64,000 bases of DNA from Lachnospiraceae bacterium (GCA_017440045.1 JAFSIA010000048.1:57115-121114), one strand, 5' to 3'; counted from the first letter of the stretch, positions 27,454-36,418 are shown. Notes: generated by a model from the letters alone, not told the origin. Numbers and translations: made by a program.

Positions 27454-28383
27454 TTACATCTTTTCTACAAATTCCTCAATAGAAGACACTTTTGCAGAAA
27501 GCTTATTCCAGTTTTTAAGTTTTTCCACATCTTTTTCGTTACAAATACGTTCTCTAATACTCTCTGGAATTTGACCATATTCACTCAAAAAGTCAACAAC
27601 AGACTGAGATATCCCTTGTGTTATCCCTTGTTCTATTCCCTGTTCTATTCCTTGTTCTATTCCTATAGCTATTCCTTCATTTCTTACATCCATATCATGC
27701 ACTAATGTCTTCATATATTCCACCATCCATTCTTTATTATGACGTACCCTCTCCACTTCTCTAGCTAGCCTTCTTGTAAACTCATTTGTTGCCTGTTTTG
27801 TTTCTAAGTACCTTAAAAAATCTGCCACTTCTTTATTTACGTTTATTATCTTCCCTTTGGTATTAAAAATCAATATTTTTCTTCCATCATTGAAAATAAT
27901 TTTATTATCATATCTGCATATATTTTCAAATTCGTAACAACATAAATCCTTTCCAAACGGATCAAAGGTGCATATAAATATTACATAACTTTCTTTTAAC
28001 ATGTCATAATCCGCACCACTTTCCAGAATGTTCAAATCTATCATACCCTGATAAAATCTTACGCGCCGTGGAAGTGTATCCGTATTAGCACTACGATTTT
28101 GCATCTCTGTATCATATACAATATCTTTGTCATCTTCCACATAGACATCATATCTGACGCCCTTCCCGTCACTTGTTATCTTTATAGCTTTCTGGGTAAT
28201 TATCGTGTTAACTGACTCAATTTTATTGCCCGTTAAAAATTCTAACATTGGAATACTGTTGACAGGGTTCTCCATAACTTTGCCAAATATAAAATCATCG
28301 GTAATGTCTTTCTTTTCATATTCAGCTCGAATTTCTTCCTCAGTTAACATATAAATTCTGTTTACTTGTTCCTTTTGTTTCAT
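27454..28383 (-). CDS. Rpn-family (PD-(D/E)XK) recombination-promoting nuclease / putative transposase
   Basis: A 309-residue protein of the Rpn/PDDEXK transposase-like family. It has TDDFIFGKVMEN at the N-terminus, then RYDVYVEDD and VYDTEMQNR, which supply the acidic and E-x-Q active-site residues, and PRRVRFYQGMID. The C-terminal part contains a four-residue repeat (GIEQ about four times) encoded by a 12-nt DNA repeat. Start at 28383 has AGGAG about 8 bp upstream; an ATG two codons earlier is too close to it. Characterised Rpn proteins nick DNA and raise recombination. It stands alone with its own promoter and terminator. Confidence 0.85.
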   Translation of the reverse strand: MKQKEQVNRIYMLTEEEIRAEYEKKDITDDFIFGKVMENPVNSIPMLEFLTGNKIESVNTIITQKAIKITSDGKGVRYDVYVEDDKDIVYDTEMQNRSANTDTLPRRVRFYQGMIDLNILESGADYDMLKESYVIFICTFDPFGKDLCCYEFENICRYDNKIIFNDGRKILIFNTKGKIINVNKEVADFLRYLETKQATNEFTRRLAREVERVRHNKEWMVEYMKTLVHDMDVRNEGIAIGIEQGIEQGIEQGITQGISQSVVDFLSEYGQIPESIRERICNEKDVEKLKNWNKLSAKVSSIEEFVEKM

Positions 28384-28429
28384 AAGCATTTCTCCTTTCG
28401 TTCGCGCAGGAGCTGCTTATGTACAAAAT

Positions 28430-28435
28430 ATTATA
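28430..28435 (-). promoter_or_regulatory. extended -10 promoter for the Rpn-like gene
   Basis: The minus strand reads TGTTATAAT, an extended -10, 47 bp upstream of the start. No good -35 is visible. An inverted repeat GCAGGAG/CTCCTGC flanks the site. Confidence 0.4.
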
Positions 28436-28574
28436 ACAAAAAGAAATCTCCTGCTCTTTAATCTTTAAAATGGATTTAGCATAGATTTCTTTTGATTCTT
28501 TAGATAATAATAATTTACTTAATAGATAAAATTCACACACTTAATTGAAGATTTTTCACTTCAATTATACAGAA

Positions 28575-28601
28575 ATTATGCTACCACAATGGTAGCATAA
28601 T
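28575..28601 (-). terminator. hairpin terminator of the small helical-protein gene
   Basis: A perfect 11-bp stem (ATTATGCTACC / GGTAGCATAAT) with a 5-nt loop lies about 40 bp past the stop, followed on the minus strand by TTTCTGTATA. Confidence 0.65.
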
Positions 28602-28638
28602 CCTTCTTGTTTTACAATATAAAATTATACGTTCTTCC

Positions 28639-29076
28639 TTACAGATACTCCCTTAAATCCTCTGCTAACCCTTCTTCTTCCTTTAGCACATCCTTTGCCA
28701 ACTTCTTTGCTTTTTCATTAGCTCCCTTGTACTCGTTTAAATACTTATGAAGCGACTTTGTTCCCATATTGCAGCCATCTACCATTAAATCTGCCACTGT
28801 ATTATCCGAATAGTCCATAGTCATTTTCATATTTGTCTTCATCCATGACATTCCCTTTGCCATGATATTTGGCTCTTTGCCTTCGTCGTTATATTCGTGA
28901 AGAAGTGTTGTCGCTTCATCCTGAAGGCTTTCATGAACATCTATGCTTTTCTTAAGCATTTCTTTTAACTTAAAATCCTTAACATAATCCACTACCTGTT
29001 TTAAAGATTCGATGCCCATCTTTATGCCTGCATCACACTCACGTAATAGTTTAATTGTATCTGTTGATATTTCCAT
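28639..29076 (-). CDS. small all-helical protein, ferritin-like/DUF2383-like
   Basis: A 145-residue, methionine- and lysine-rich protein that appears entirely alpha-helical, with heptad-like leucine spacing (LLRECDAGIKMGIESLKQVVDYV; KLAKDVLKEEEGLAEDLREYL). No signal peptide or membrane helix is present. The pattern suggests a four-helix bundle like the DUF2383/YciF group, but I see no clear di-iron ligand set, so the function is unknown. GGAGG lies 6 bp before the start, and a terminator follows. Confidence 0.8.
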   Translation of the reverse strand: MEISTDTIKLLRECDAGIKMGIESLKQVVDYVKDFKLKEMLKKSIDVHESLQDEATTLLHEYNDEGKEPNIMAKGMSWMKTNMKMTMDYSDNTVADLMVDGCNMGTKSLHKYLNEYKGANEKAKKLAKDVLKEEEGLAEDLREYL

Positions 29077-29140
29077 ATAGCACCTCCATATGTTTTTGTT
29101 TTTTTATAGTTTGTGCTATATGATTTTATTTATTCTATAT

Positions 29141-29428
29141 TTACATTCTTTGTTTGGGCACAAATTCGATTTTCAACGCCATATCCAACCCCTCTGCTAA
29201 TCTTTTTAAAAGATTAATCGAAGGATTTCGTGTCCCATTTTCCAATTTGCTAATATCAGCCTGATTAATACCTGTTCGTTCTGCCAATTGTTTCTGTGTC
29301 ATATTCTTAGCCGCTCTAGCCTCCACCAAGGCTCTTATGACATCAAATTCCGGCTGCATATTTTCATATTCTTTTCTAAACTCAGCATTTTCTAATTGCT
29401 GATTCAAGTAATCATCAAACTTTTTCAT
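29141..29428 (-). CDS. HigA/XRE-type antitoxin
   Basis: A 95-residue protein with a helix-turn-helix at about 40-75 (MTQKQLAERTGINQADISKLENG). I choose the ATG at 29428, with AAAGGTG upstream; its beginning overlaps the toxin's last codons by 14 bp, typical of toxin-first pairs. It should neutralise the toxin and repress the shared promoter through the palindrome at 29,802-29,819. Confidence 0.88.
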   Translation of the reverse strand: MKKFDDYLNQQLENAEFRKEYENMQPEFDVIRALVEARAAKNMTQKQLAERTGINQADISKLENGTRNPSINLLKRLAEGLDMALKIEFVPKQRM

Positions 29429-29780
29429 TACATACACACCTTTCATAATAATCATTTCTATATTTTTTTGCCTTTTCAAGTTCACTTCTAGGCGTTTTAT
29501 TTGTCTTCTTTACAAATCCATTCGTTAAAATAATTTTCCTATCATGATAAAAAAAATATAATACTCTTGATATATCACTCCCTACTTTACCACGTATTTC
29601 AAAAATACCATCTTCTAGATGCTTACTATATGGTTCCCTCAATTGATTTCCATACTCCTGCAATATTGATATTATCCCAGCCAATTTTGCACGCATCTTT
29701 ATATCAATGCTTTTCATAAATTCTTCAGCCGGACTATATCCTAATTCTGTTTCATAAAACAAAACCTGAAACTGTTTCAT
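29415..29780 (-). CDS. HigB/RelE-superfamily toxin (phage Gp49-like)
   Basis: A 121-residue protein of the Gp49-like/DUF891 group of RelE-fold mRNA interferases. It has SPAEEFMKSI near the N-terminus, EIRGKVGSDISRVLYFFYHDRKIILTNGF in the core strands, and a basic C-terminus. It is the first gene of a toxin-antitoxin operon. Ribosome-dependent mRNA cleavage is known for relatives and is inferred here. Confidence 0.88.
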   Translation of the reverse strand: MKQFQVLFYETELGYSPAEEFMKSIDIKMRAKLAGIISILQEYGNQLREPYSKHLEDGIFEIRGKVGSDISRVLYFFYHDRKIILTNGFVKKTNKTPRSELEKAKKYRNDYYERCVCNEKV

Positions 29781-29797
29781 ATTTTCTCCTTAGTCTT

Positions 29798-29826
29798 ATT
29801 ATATGGCATATATGCCATAATGTCAA
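29798..29826 (-). promoter_or_regulatory. toxin-antitoxin promoter with operator in the spacer
   Basis: The minus strand has a full consensus promoter: TTGACA, a 17-bp spacer and TATAAT. The spacer is almost wholly a perfect 18-bp palindrome (TATGGCATATATGCCATA, 29,802-29,819) that also covers the end of the -10. A repressor bound there would block RNA polymerase directly. Confidence 0.85.
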
Positions 29827-30081
29827 TTTTACATAATTTTTTCCGTAATTCCAACAACAGTGTGAGTGTAATGTTATTTTTTTCCTATTTTTCACTAAAA
29901 TATTTAAACTTGAATTAAAGCATGAATTTTCTGCAAGAACAGATAATGATTTTTATCTGCATTGGAATTTTAGAATATGAATACCGCCACTTCATATCTG
30001 ATAGATAGAAAAGATGCTTTATACATTTAGCATAACACAAATATCTATAAAATGTAAACTGAGAATATATTCTTTTGATTA

Positions 30082-30425
30082 TACAGAAGAAACTCCCCAT
30101 TCACAGAAGTTTCTACCTACTTATGGCATATTTTCCAATTTACGTAGAGATTTTCTCTTTCTGACTTCTGTTTTTTCTATTTTTCTCTATCTATTTGCTT
30201 CAAATTCTTGCTTTTACGTAGAGATTTCCTCGTCTTTATGGCCATTTCTCTCTATTTTCTCTGCCTAAATATCATAATTTCCTACCTTTAGGTAGAGTTT
30301 TTCCCTCTCCTGCCTCCATTTTTCCTCTTTCTCTCTACCTAATCAGCACAATTTCCAACATTTACGCAGAAAACACTCCCACGCGCACTAGTTTTCCTTC
30401 AAATTTCCTTCAATTTTCCTACAAC
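30082..30425. repeat. diverged tandem repeat, 74-bp period
   Basis: The motif TACGTAGAGA (variants TAGGTAGAG, TACGCAGA) begins at 30,141, 30,215, 30,289 and 30,363, exactly 74 bp apart each time. Each unit continues with a pyrimidine-rich tract and ends in CATAATTTCC-like sequence. A shortened copy (59 bp) seems to precede at 30,082. 74 is not a multiple of three, so this is not a coding repeat. The wider gene-free stretch 29,830-30,637 holds this array, a CAGATAA/TTATCTG dyad at 29,940-29,959, and the hairpins listed next. Confidence 0.75.
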
Positions 30426-30541
30426 CAATCCCCAGGAGACACAAAAAGTCCCTCACAGCACAAGCTCCAAATTTATAAATGAAAAGAGCTTCTCCTCATA
30501 GATTAAAAAACTAGGATATCAATAAATAAAATAAACAAACA

Positions 30542-30583
30542 GCGGATATATACGCCCGCCAAATAGCCAGCATATATATCCGC
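30542..30583 (-). terminator. terminator of the galE operon
   Basis: A perfect 11-bp inverted repeat (GCGGATATATA / TATATATCCGC) with a 20-nt loop, followed on the minus strand by TGTTTGTTTTATTTTATTT. It lies about 55 bp past the galE stop. Confidence 0.6.
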
Positions 30584-30590
30584 CACAATG

Positions 30591-30612
30591 CGCTCCTTAG
30601 CGGAGCGTTTTT
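30591..30612 (+). terminator. plus-strand terminator-like hairpin
   Basis: CGCTCC-TTAGC-GGAGCG followed directly by TTTTT on the plus strand. No plus-strand gene precedes it, so it may end an unannotated plus-strand RNA or form part of a composite minus-strand terminator. Confidence 0.55.
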
Positions 30613-30637
30613 GATTAATTTTGCTTAAATTTCTCTT

Positions 30638-31660
30638 TTATTCTTCATATCCATTTGGATTGTTCTTCTGCCAATTCCATGTATCTCTGCACATATCTTC
30701 AAGGCTCTTTTCTGCTTTCCAACCAAGCATCTTCTCTGCCTTTGTGCTGTCTGCATAGCATGTGTCGATATCGCCCGGTCTTCTTGGTGCAATAACATAT
30801 GGAACCTTTATGTCATTGGCCTTCTCAAATGCCTTAACCATATCAAGTACGCTGTATCCTACACCTGTACCTATGTTAAACACTTCTGAGCCCTTGTTTT
30901 TAAGGGCATAATCTATAGCCTTTACGTGGGCCTTAGCAAGGTCTACTACATGGATGTAGTCACGGACTCCCGTGCCATCTGGTGTATTGTAGTCATCGCC
31001 AAATACGTTAAGATGCTCTCTCTTACCTACTGCAACCTGTGAGATAAATGGCATCAGGTTGTTTGGAATTCCTGTTGGGTCTTCGCCTATAAGACCTGAC
31101 TTGTGAGCGCCTACAGGATTAAAATATCTAAGTAATACTACAGAAAGTGTCTCATCTGCCTTTGCCGCATCCATAAGTATCTGCTCATTCATAAGCTTTG
31201 TCCAACCATATGGATTTGTACATGGACCTGTCTGCATACTCTCTACAAAAGGAACTGTATCCTGCATTCCATAAACTGTTGCTGATGAACTAAACACCAG
31301 GTTATCGCAGTTATACTTCTTCATAACCTTAAGTAAGGAAAATGTAGATACCATATTGTTTTCGTAGTACATCATTGGCTTTGCCACTGATTCTCCTACT
31401 GCCTTGTAGCCTGCAAAATGGACAACTGCATCAATCTTGTTTTCTGCAAACACCTTATCAAGTGCTTCCATATCGCACACATCTACATCATAATTCTTTA
31501 TCTTCACACCAGTGATTTTCTCTAATCTGTTAAAAACCTCCGGCTTGCTGTTGTAGTAGCAATCAGCGCTCACTACCTCATATCCTGCTTCCATAAGCTC
31601 TATGGCTGTATGGCTGGCAATATATCCAGCGCCTCCTGCAAGTAAAACTGTCTTTTTCAT
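30638..31660 (-). CDS. galE: UDP-glucose 4-epimerase
   Basis: A 340-residue extended SDR with AGGAGYIASHTAIEL at the N-terminus, the catalytic serine/threonine in SSSATVYG and YGWTK as YxxxK. It interconverts UDP-glucose and UDP-galactose. The start at 31660 has AGGAGG upstream; a seven-codon longer start lacks a ribosome site. It is the last gene of the eight-gene run that begins at 38,916. Confidence 0.95.
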   Translation of the reverse strand: MKKTVLLAGGAGYIASHTAIELMEAGYEVVSADCYYNSKPEVFNRLEKITGVKIKNYDVDVCDMEALDKVFAENKIDAVVHFAGYKAVGESVAKPMMYYENNMVSTFSLLKVMKKYNCDNLVFSSSATVYGMQDTVPFVESMQTGPCTNPYGWTKLMNEQILMDAAKADETLSVVLLRYFNPVGAHKSGLIGEDPTGIPNNLMPFISQVAVGKREHLNVFGDDYNTPDGTGVRDYIHVVDLAKAHVKAIDYALKNKGSEVFNIGTGVGYSVLDMVKAFEKANDIKVPYVIAPRRPGDIDTCYADSTKAEKMLGWKAEKSLEDMCRDTWNWQKNNPNGYEE

Positions 31661-31692
31661 ATTCTTTTCCCTCCTAAACAACCCCGGCGAGC

Positions 31693-33369
31693 CTATTTCG
31701 CCAATCTGTTAAGTGCTGAGAATACCGCTCTAATAGATGCTCTTGTAATATTTGTGCTGACGCCTACTCCGTATGTTGCCTTGCCTGTCTCTAAATCAAT
31801 ACAGTTCACATAAGCTGCTGCCTTGGCACTTGAGCCGTCTGATAAAGCGTGCTGTGAGTAGTCTGTCATTCTAAACTTCACTCCAGCTGTATTTTCAAGA
31901 GCTGTCTTCACAGCATCGATAGGACCGTTTCCTGTCTGCTCTACGTAGATTTCCTTGCCCTCATACTTGTATGTAAGCTTAACAAGTGTATCTTCCTCAG
32001 ACTCTCCGTCCACGTCTGATATCTTACATGATGTAAACTCAAATGGATACTCAGACTCTGTCTTAGCTGTAATATACTCCTCGCGGAACTTATCCATAAT
32101 TGTATCTGGCGATACCTCACCCTGCGCCTCAGCAATCTTCTGGATGACATCAGCAAACTCCTTGTGCATTCCCTTTGGAAGCTTGTAGCCAAAATATGTA
32201 TCCATAACGAAGGCTACGCCACCCTTTCCAGACTGACTGTTTATTCTAACGATTGGCTCATAATCACGACCTACATCGCTTGGGTCAATTGGAAGATATG
32301 GAACCTCCCAATGCTCCTGACCTCTCTCACGCATAGCTGTGATACCCTTGTTGATAGCATCCTGATGTGAGCCTGAGAACGCTGTAAACACAAGCTTTCC
32401 TGCATATGGATGTCTCATACCGACAGGCATCTTACAGCATCTCTCATATACTTCAATAAGCTCATTTACATTCTCTAAGTTAAGCTCCGGATTGATTCCC
32501 TGTGAGAACATATTGTAAGCAATAGTTGTAATGTCTACATTACCTGTTCTCTCACCATTTCCAAAAAGTGTACCCTCTACTCTGTCAGCACCGGCAAGTA
32601 ATGCAAGCTCTGCTGCAGCAACGCCTGTACCTCTATCATTATGCGGATGTACACTTAAAATTATACTTTCTCTGTCCTCAAAATGCTTATCCATCCACTC
32701 AATCTGGTCAGCATAAACATTTGGTGTATTCATCTCTACTGTAGCAGGAAGGTTGATGATAATTGGATTTTCCTTTGTAGCTCCCCACTCCTTCTGAACT
32801 GCTGTACACACCTCTAATGCGTAATCAAGCTCTGTTCCTGTGAAGCTCTCTGGAGAGTACTCAAGGTATAACTTTCCATCAAAGTTTCCTGCGTACTTCT
32901 TAACCATTCTTGTTCCCTCGATGGCTATCTGCTTAATCTCTTCTCTATTCTTGTTAAATACAACATCTCTCTGAAGTGTAGATGTAGAATTGTAGATATG
33001 TACTACTGCCTGCTTAATTCCCTGTAATGCTTCAAATGTTCTCTCAATAAGATGCTCACGGCACTGTACAAGAACCTGAATCTTTACATCATCAGGAATA
33101 AGCTTTCTATCTACTAACTGTCTTAAGAAATCAAACTCAATCTGAGAAGCAGCTGGGAAACCAACCTCAATCTCCTTAAAACCAAGCTTCATAAGTAAGT
33201 TGAAGAATTCAATTTTCTCCTCAACTACCATTGGCTCTATAAGTGCCTGATTACCATCTCTTAAGTCTACTGAGCACCAGATTGGCGCCTTCATTATCTC
33301 TTTGTTTGGCCATTCTCTCTCAGGATAATTGACCACTGGGTTTCTTCTATATCTCTTAAAATTTAACAT
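31693..33369 (-). CDS. leuA: 2-isopropylmalate synthase (type 2 LeuA)
   Basis: A 558-residue enzyme with the TIM-barrel motif VDLRDGNQALIEPM at the N-terminus, the metal-binding SVHPHNDRGTG near 240, and a C-terminal allosteric LeuA dimer domain (HALSDGSSAKAAAYV). It condenses acetyl-CoA with 2-ketoisovalerate, committing carbon to leucine. No other leu gene and no T-box leader are nearby; it is tucked behind glmM by 11 bp, so its expression appears tied to the cell-wall operon. Confidence 0.95.
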   Translation of the reverse strand: MLNFKRYRRNPVVNYPEREWPNKEIMKAPIWCSVDLRDGNQALIEPMVVEEKIEFFNLLMKLGFKEIEVGFPAASQIEFDFLRQLVDRKLIPDDVKIQVLVQCREHLIERTFEALQGIKQAVVHIYNSTSTLQRDVVFNKNREEIKQIAIEGTRMVKKYAGNFDGKLYLEYSPESFTGTELDYALEVCTAVQKEWGATKENPIIINLPATVEMNTPNVYADQIEWMDKHFEDRESIILSVHPHNDRGTGVAAAELALLAGADRVEGTLFGNGERTGNVDITTIAYNMFSQGINPELNLENVNELIEVYERCCKMPVGMRHPYAGKLVFTAFSGSHQDAINKGITAMRERGQEHWEVPYLPIDPSDVGRDYEPIVRINSQSGKGGVAFVMDTYFGYKLPKGMHKEFADVIQKIAEAQGEVSPDTIMDKFREEYITAKTESEYPFEFTSCKISDVDGESEEDTLVKLTYKYEGKEIYVEQTGNGPIDAVKTALENTAGVKFRMTDYSQHALSDGSSAKAAAYVNCIDLETGKATYGVGVSTNITRASIRAVFSALNRLAK

Positions 33370-33380
33370 ATTTTTTCTCC

Positions 33381-34718
33381 TTATATCTTGTATTTATCTA
33401 ACTTCGCTGCCACACGTTCTGCCATAGTCTTGCATAGCTCATCAGTCTCTGCCTCAACCATAACTCGAACTAAATTCTCTGTTCCACTTGAACGTAGTAG
33501 TAGTCGACCTGTGTCTCCTAATTCCTTTTCAACTAAAGCTGCCTCTGCTAGAAGGTCCTTATCCTCCATAGCTGCCACCTTGTCTGTCACCTTAACATTA
33601 ATAAGAATCTGTGGATAAATCTTTAGCTCTCTTGTCAATTCGCTAAGAGCCATTTTCTTTTCAACCATAGTTTCCATTACCATAATAGATGTTAGGATTC
33701 CATCACCTGTTGTAGCATACTTTGAGAATATTATGTGACCAGACTGCTCACCACCTAGGCTGTATCCGTTTGCCATCATATTTTCACAAACGTATTTGTC
33801 ACCTACGGCTGTCTTTTCTGTCTTTATTCCCTTCTTCTCTAAGGCTCTATATAGACCAAGGTTTGACATAACTGTTGTAACAATTGTGTCACCATGTAGC
33901 TGTCCCTTTTCCTGCATATATGTTCCGCAAACGTACATAATGCTGTCACCGTCTACGATATTTCCATTTTCGTCTACTGCAATACATCTGTCAGAATCAC
34001 CATCATATGCAAATCCTACATCTACCTGATTGTTCTTTACGAACTCCTGTAGGACTTCAATGTGTGTAGAACCACAGTTTGTATTGATATTTGTACCGTT
34101 TGGCTGATTGTTTATAACAATTGTCTTTGCTCCTAATGCATCAAATACGCTTTTTGCTATGGCAGATGCACTTCCGTTAGAGCAATCCAATGCTACAGTC
34201 TTATTCTTAAATGCTCTCGATGGAATAGAAATAAGATAGCCTATGTATCTGTTTCTTCCTGCTGAGAAATCAGTAGCGCATCCAATATCTTCCTTTGTAG
34301 CATATGGAAGCTCTGCTATCTTTCCATCAATATAATCCTCTATCTGTTCCTCGATAAATGCCTCTATCTTCTGACCATTTCCATTGATAATCTTTATACC
34401 ATTGTCATAGTATGGGTTGTGGCTTGCAGATATCATAATACCGCAATCAAAGCCTTCTGTACGCACTGCATAAGCCACACTTGGTGTAGTTGTAACATGT
34501 AGTAGTGATACATCCGCTCCTGAAGCTGTCAGACCTGCAACTAATGCGTACTCAAACATATAGCTGCTTCTTCTAGTATCCTTACCAATTACAATACTAG
34601 CCTTATGATCTTTTCCGTAGTACCAGCCTAGAAAACGACCAACCTTAAATGCGTGCTCCACATTTAATCCATTGTTTGCTTCTCCTCTAAATCCGTCTGT
34701 ACCAAAATATCTACCCAT
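33381..34718 (-). CDS. glmM: phosphoglucosamine mutase
   Basis: A 445-residue mutase with GTDGFRGEAN at the N-terminus, the phosphoserine loop ISASHNPYYDNGIK near 98, metal loop DGDSDRCIAV and RSSGTENLVRVMVEA at the C-terminus. It makes glucosamine 1-phosphate for UDP-GlcNAc. The cdaA-cdaR-glmM association is the classic c-di-AMP operon, where GlmM can bind and inhibit CdaA; here an HPr gene separates cdaR and glmM. Confidence 0.96.
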   Translation of the reverse strand: MGRYFGTDGFRGEANNGLNVEHAFKVGRFLGWYYGKDHKASIVIGKDTRRSSYMFEYALVAGLTASGADVSLLHVTTTPSVAYAVRTEGFDCGIMISASHNPYYDNGIKIINGNGQKIEAFIEEQIEDYIDGKIAELPYATKEDIGCATDFSAGRNRYIGYLISIPSRAFKNKTVALDCSNGSASAIAKSVFDALGAKTIVINNQPNGTNINTNCGSTHIEVLQEFVKNNQVDVGFAYDGDSDRCIAVDENGNIVDGDSIMYVCGTYMQEKGQLHGDTIVTTVMSNLGLYRALEKKGIKTEKTAVGDKYVCENMMANGYSLGGEQSGHIIFSKYATTGDGILTSIMVMETMVEKKMALSELTRELKIYPQILINVKVTDKVAAMEDKDLLAEAALVEKELGDTGRLLLRSSGTENLVRVMVEAETDELCKTMAERVAAKLDKYKI

Positions 34719-34734
34719 GACTAATCTCCTTCAT

Positions 34735-34989
34735 TTACATTCTGTCTAAAATTTCCATAATAGCCTTTAATGCTTCTTCCTCATCCTGGCCATCACATAT
34801 TATTTCCACCTCTTCACCTGATTTCACACAGGCTCCAAGTAGACTTATAATACTCTTAATATTCGCTGTAGTATTTCCCCTTCTAAGTTCTGCTTTGCAC
34901 TTAAATGCCAATGCCTTATTGCTAAGGTCCTTAGCAGGTCTTAAATGTAATCCTACCGGATCATTAATTTTTGCAATCCCCTTTACCAT
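34735..34989 (-). CDS. HPr-family phosphocarrier protein
   Basis: An 84-residue HPr with phosphorylatable H15 in GLHLRPA (R17 also kept) and the regulatory S46 in NIKSIISLLG, both at canonical numbering. It could therefore be a PTS phosphocarrier and an HPr-kinase target; Crh would lack H15. It lies 4 bp after cdaR and 16 bp before glmM. No EI or EII gene is nearby, and the genome may hold another HPr. Position links carbon status to c-di-AMP and wall precursor genes (inference). Confidence 0.93.
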   Translation of the reverse strand: MVKGIAKINDPVGLHLRPAKDLSNKALAFKCKAELRRGNTTANIKSIISLLGACVKSGEEVEIICDGQDEEEALKAIMEILDRM

Positions 34990-34993
34990 CTAC

Positions 34994-36418
34994 CTAGACT
35001 CCTTCATTTGCAGGCTCTGTACCCTCACTTGTATCACTGCCACTCTCAGGATCAGGTGTAACCTCTCCACTTGCTGGCGTTGTGACATTTTCACCTGTTG
35101 TGTTTTCATTGCCACCACTAGTGTTTGAATCACTGCTTCCCTGCTCACTTGAAGGTTCATCAGAAGTAGGGTCTGTAGGTCTATCCTTTGACATGACTCT
35201 TACGGTAATTCTAAGCGGTGTAATAAGCTCTATTGTCTCATCCAAATCCATCTGAACCTCTAAATCATAGACTCCTTCTCCCAAGTCCTTTGTAGATACG
35301 AACAATGGATTATCCTCTGGTACGAATGCGTCTAAAAGACTCTTTCTACCTCTTATTATATATGTTATGTTACCAGTTGTTTCATGTGACGCACTAAATC
35401 CATCACCTAGTGACTTTATAGCTATCTCACTTACAGGTACTGTAAATGTCTTTGTAATAATTGCATCAGTAGTCACCTTTAATGTCACTGATGTATCCTC
35501 TCCGTAGACATATACTCCCTCCGGCAACAAATCATCATAGCTGTATGTGAGCTCGTACTGGCTCTGCTCCTCTGTGATAACAAGGCTGGTTGTGTCTAGA
35601 TTTATCTCATTAATACTATCTAGTGCTTCCTTTCTTCCTGCTACCATAATATATTCTCTGCTAATATTTGTAGCTGAAATAACTGCATTTGGATAAGCCG
35701 TCTCATCTATCTGATACTTTATAGGTACCTGTTTTACAGGATATACCGTAAGCGCCACTTCTGTGGTCGCTAAACCAAATGATATCTTTTTACTCTTGGC
35801 ATCAATGACATTACCTCTACTGTCATATGCCTGTATAGCTGATGTCACTGTAAAGTCCCTGTTAGCTCCCTGCACATTTACAGACACCGCCACTTTAGCA
35901 ATAGTAGCCATAACTGACTCCGGTGCTGTAACTGAAACATTGGCATCCTTAAGACTTGTATCATAGATGACATATCCATCCTTTACACTACCGCTTGTAT
36001 TCTCCTGAATAGTAAACTCCTGAGTAATCAAGTCCTCTACTTCTATGCGCATAGTTGTCTCAACATCTATATCCACCTTGCTGCGGTACGATGCCTTCAC
36101 AAGCTCTACCTCTACCTCTACTGCATTGGTCATAGAAAGCTTCGACAAATCCGCTGTCGCCTCAAAGCTTGATGCCTCCAAGGAATCGACTATTGTTCTA
36201 GGTCCTGTCACCTTAACAGTTGCAGTCTTTCCTGATATGACCTCATAAACCTTCTCCTGACCTGTCACTGCATCCTCATTAGTTATTGTAATAGGGATGT
36301 TTGTGATAGTGGTAGTTTTCTCAGGGTCACTGACATTTACTACAATAAGCCACAACACGATAGCCAATACCACTGATAAAATTTTTAATTCCCAATTATT
36401 GGTCAGCCTTGTTTTCAT
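34994..36418 (-). CDS. cdaR: CdaR (YbbR-domain) regulator of diadenylate cyclase
   Basis: A 474-residue protein with one N-terminal membrane helix (LKILSVVLAIVLWLIVVNV, about 12-30) followed by about four extracytoplasmic YbbR repeats and a Ser/Thr/Glu/Gly-rich C-terminal tail from about 415. CdaR binds CdaA and tunes c-di-AMP output. Its start lies inside cdaA (23-bp overlap), so they are translationally coupled. The disordered tail is longer than in Bacillus CdaR. Confidence 0.93.
   Translation of the reverse strand: MKTRLTNNWELKILSVVLAIVLWLIVVNVSDPEKTTTITNIPITITNEDAVTGQEKVYEVISGKTATVKVTGPRTIVDSLEASSFEATADLSKLSMTNAVEVEVELVKASYRSKVDIDVETTMRIEVEDLITQEFTIQENTSGSVKDGYVIYDTSLKDANVSVTAPESVMATIAKVAVSVNVQGANRDFTVTSAIQAYDSRGNVIDAKSKKISFGLATTEVALTVYPVKQVPIKYQIDETAYPNAVISATNISREYIMVAGRKEALDSINEINLDTTSLVITEEQSQYELTYSYDDLLPEGVYVYGEDTSVTLKVTTDAIITKTFTVPVSEIAIKSLGDGFSASHETTGNITYIIRGRKSLLDAFVPEDNPLFVSTKDLGEGVYDLEVQMDLDETIELITPLRITVRVMSKDRPTDPTSDEPSSEQGSSDSNTSGGNENTTGENVTTPASGEVTPDPESGSDTSEGTEPANEGV

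Noticed and set aside
28340-28540. 66-codon minus-strand frame upstream of the Rpn-like gene
   Set aside because: Overlaps the Rpn start and its promoter, has no ribosome site and no recognisable sequence.
29915-30100. 61-codon minus-strand frame in the gene-free stretch
   Set aside because: No ribosome site, Cys/Tyr/Lys-rich random composition; probably chance in AT-rich DNA.
30082-30425. 74-bp array as a CRISPR
   Set aside because: The repeats are contiguous and gradually diverged; there is no alternation of constant repeats and unique spacers, and no cas gene.
33370-33380. T-box or leader control of leuA
   Set aside because: Only 11 bp separate glmM and leuA, so there is no room for a leader.
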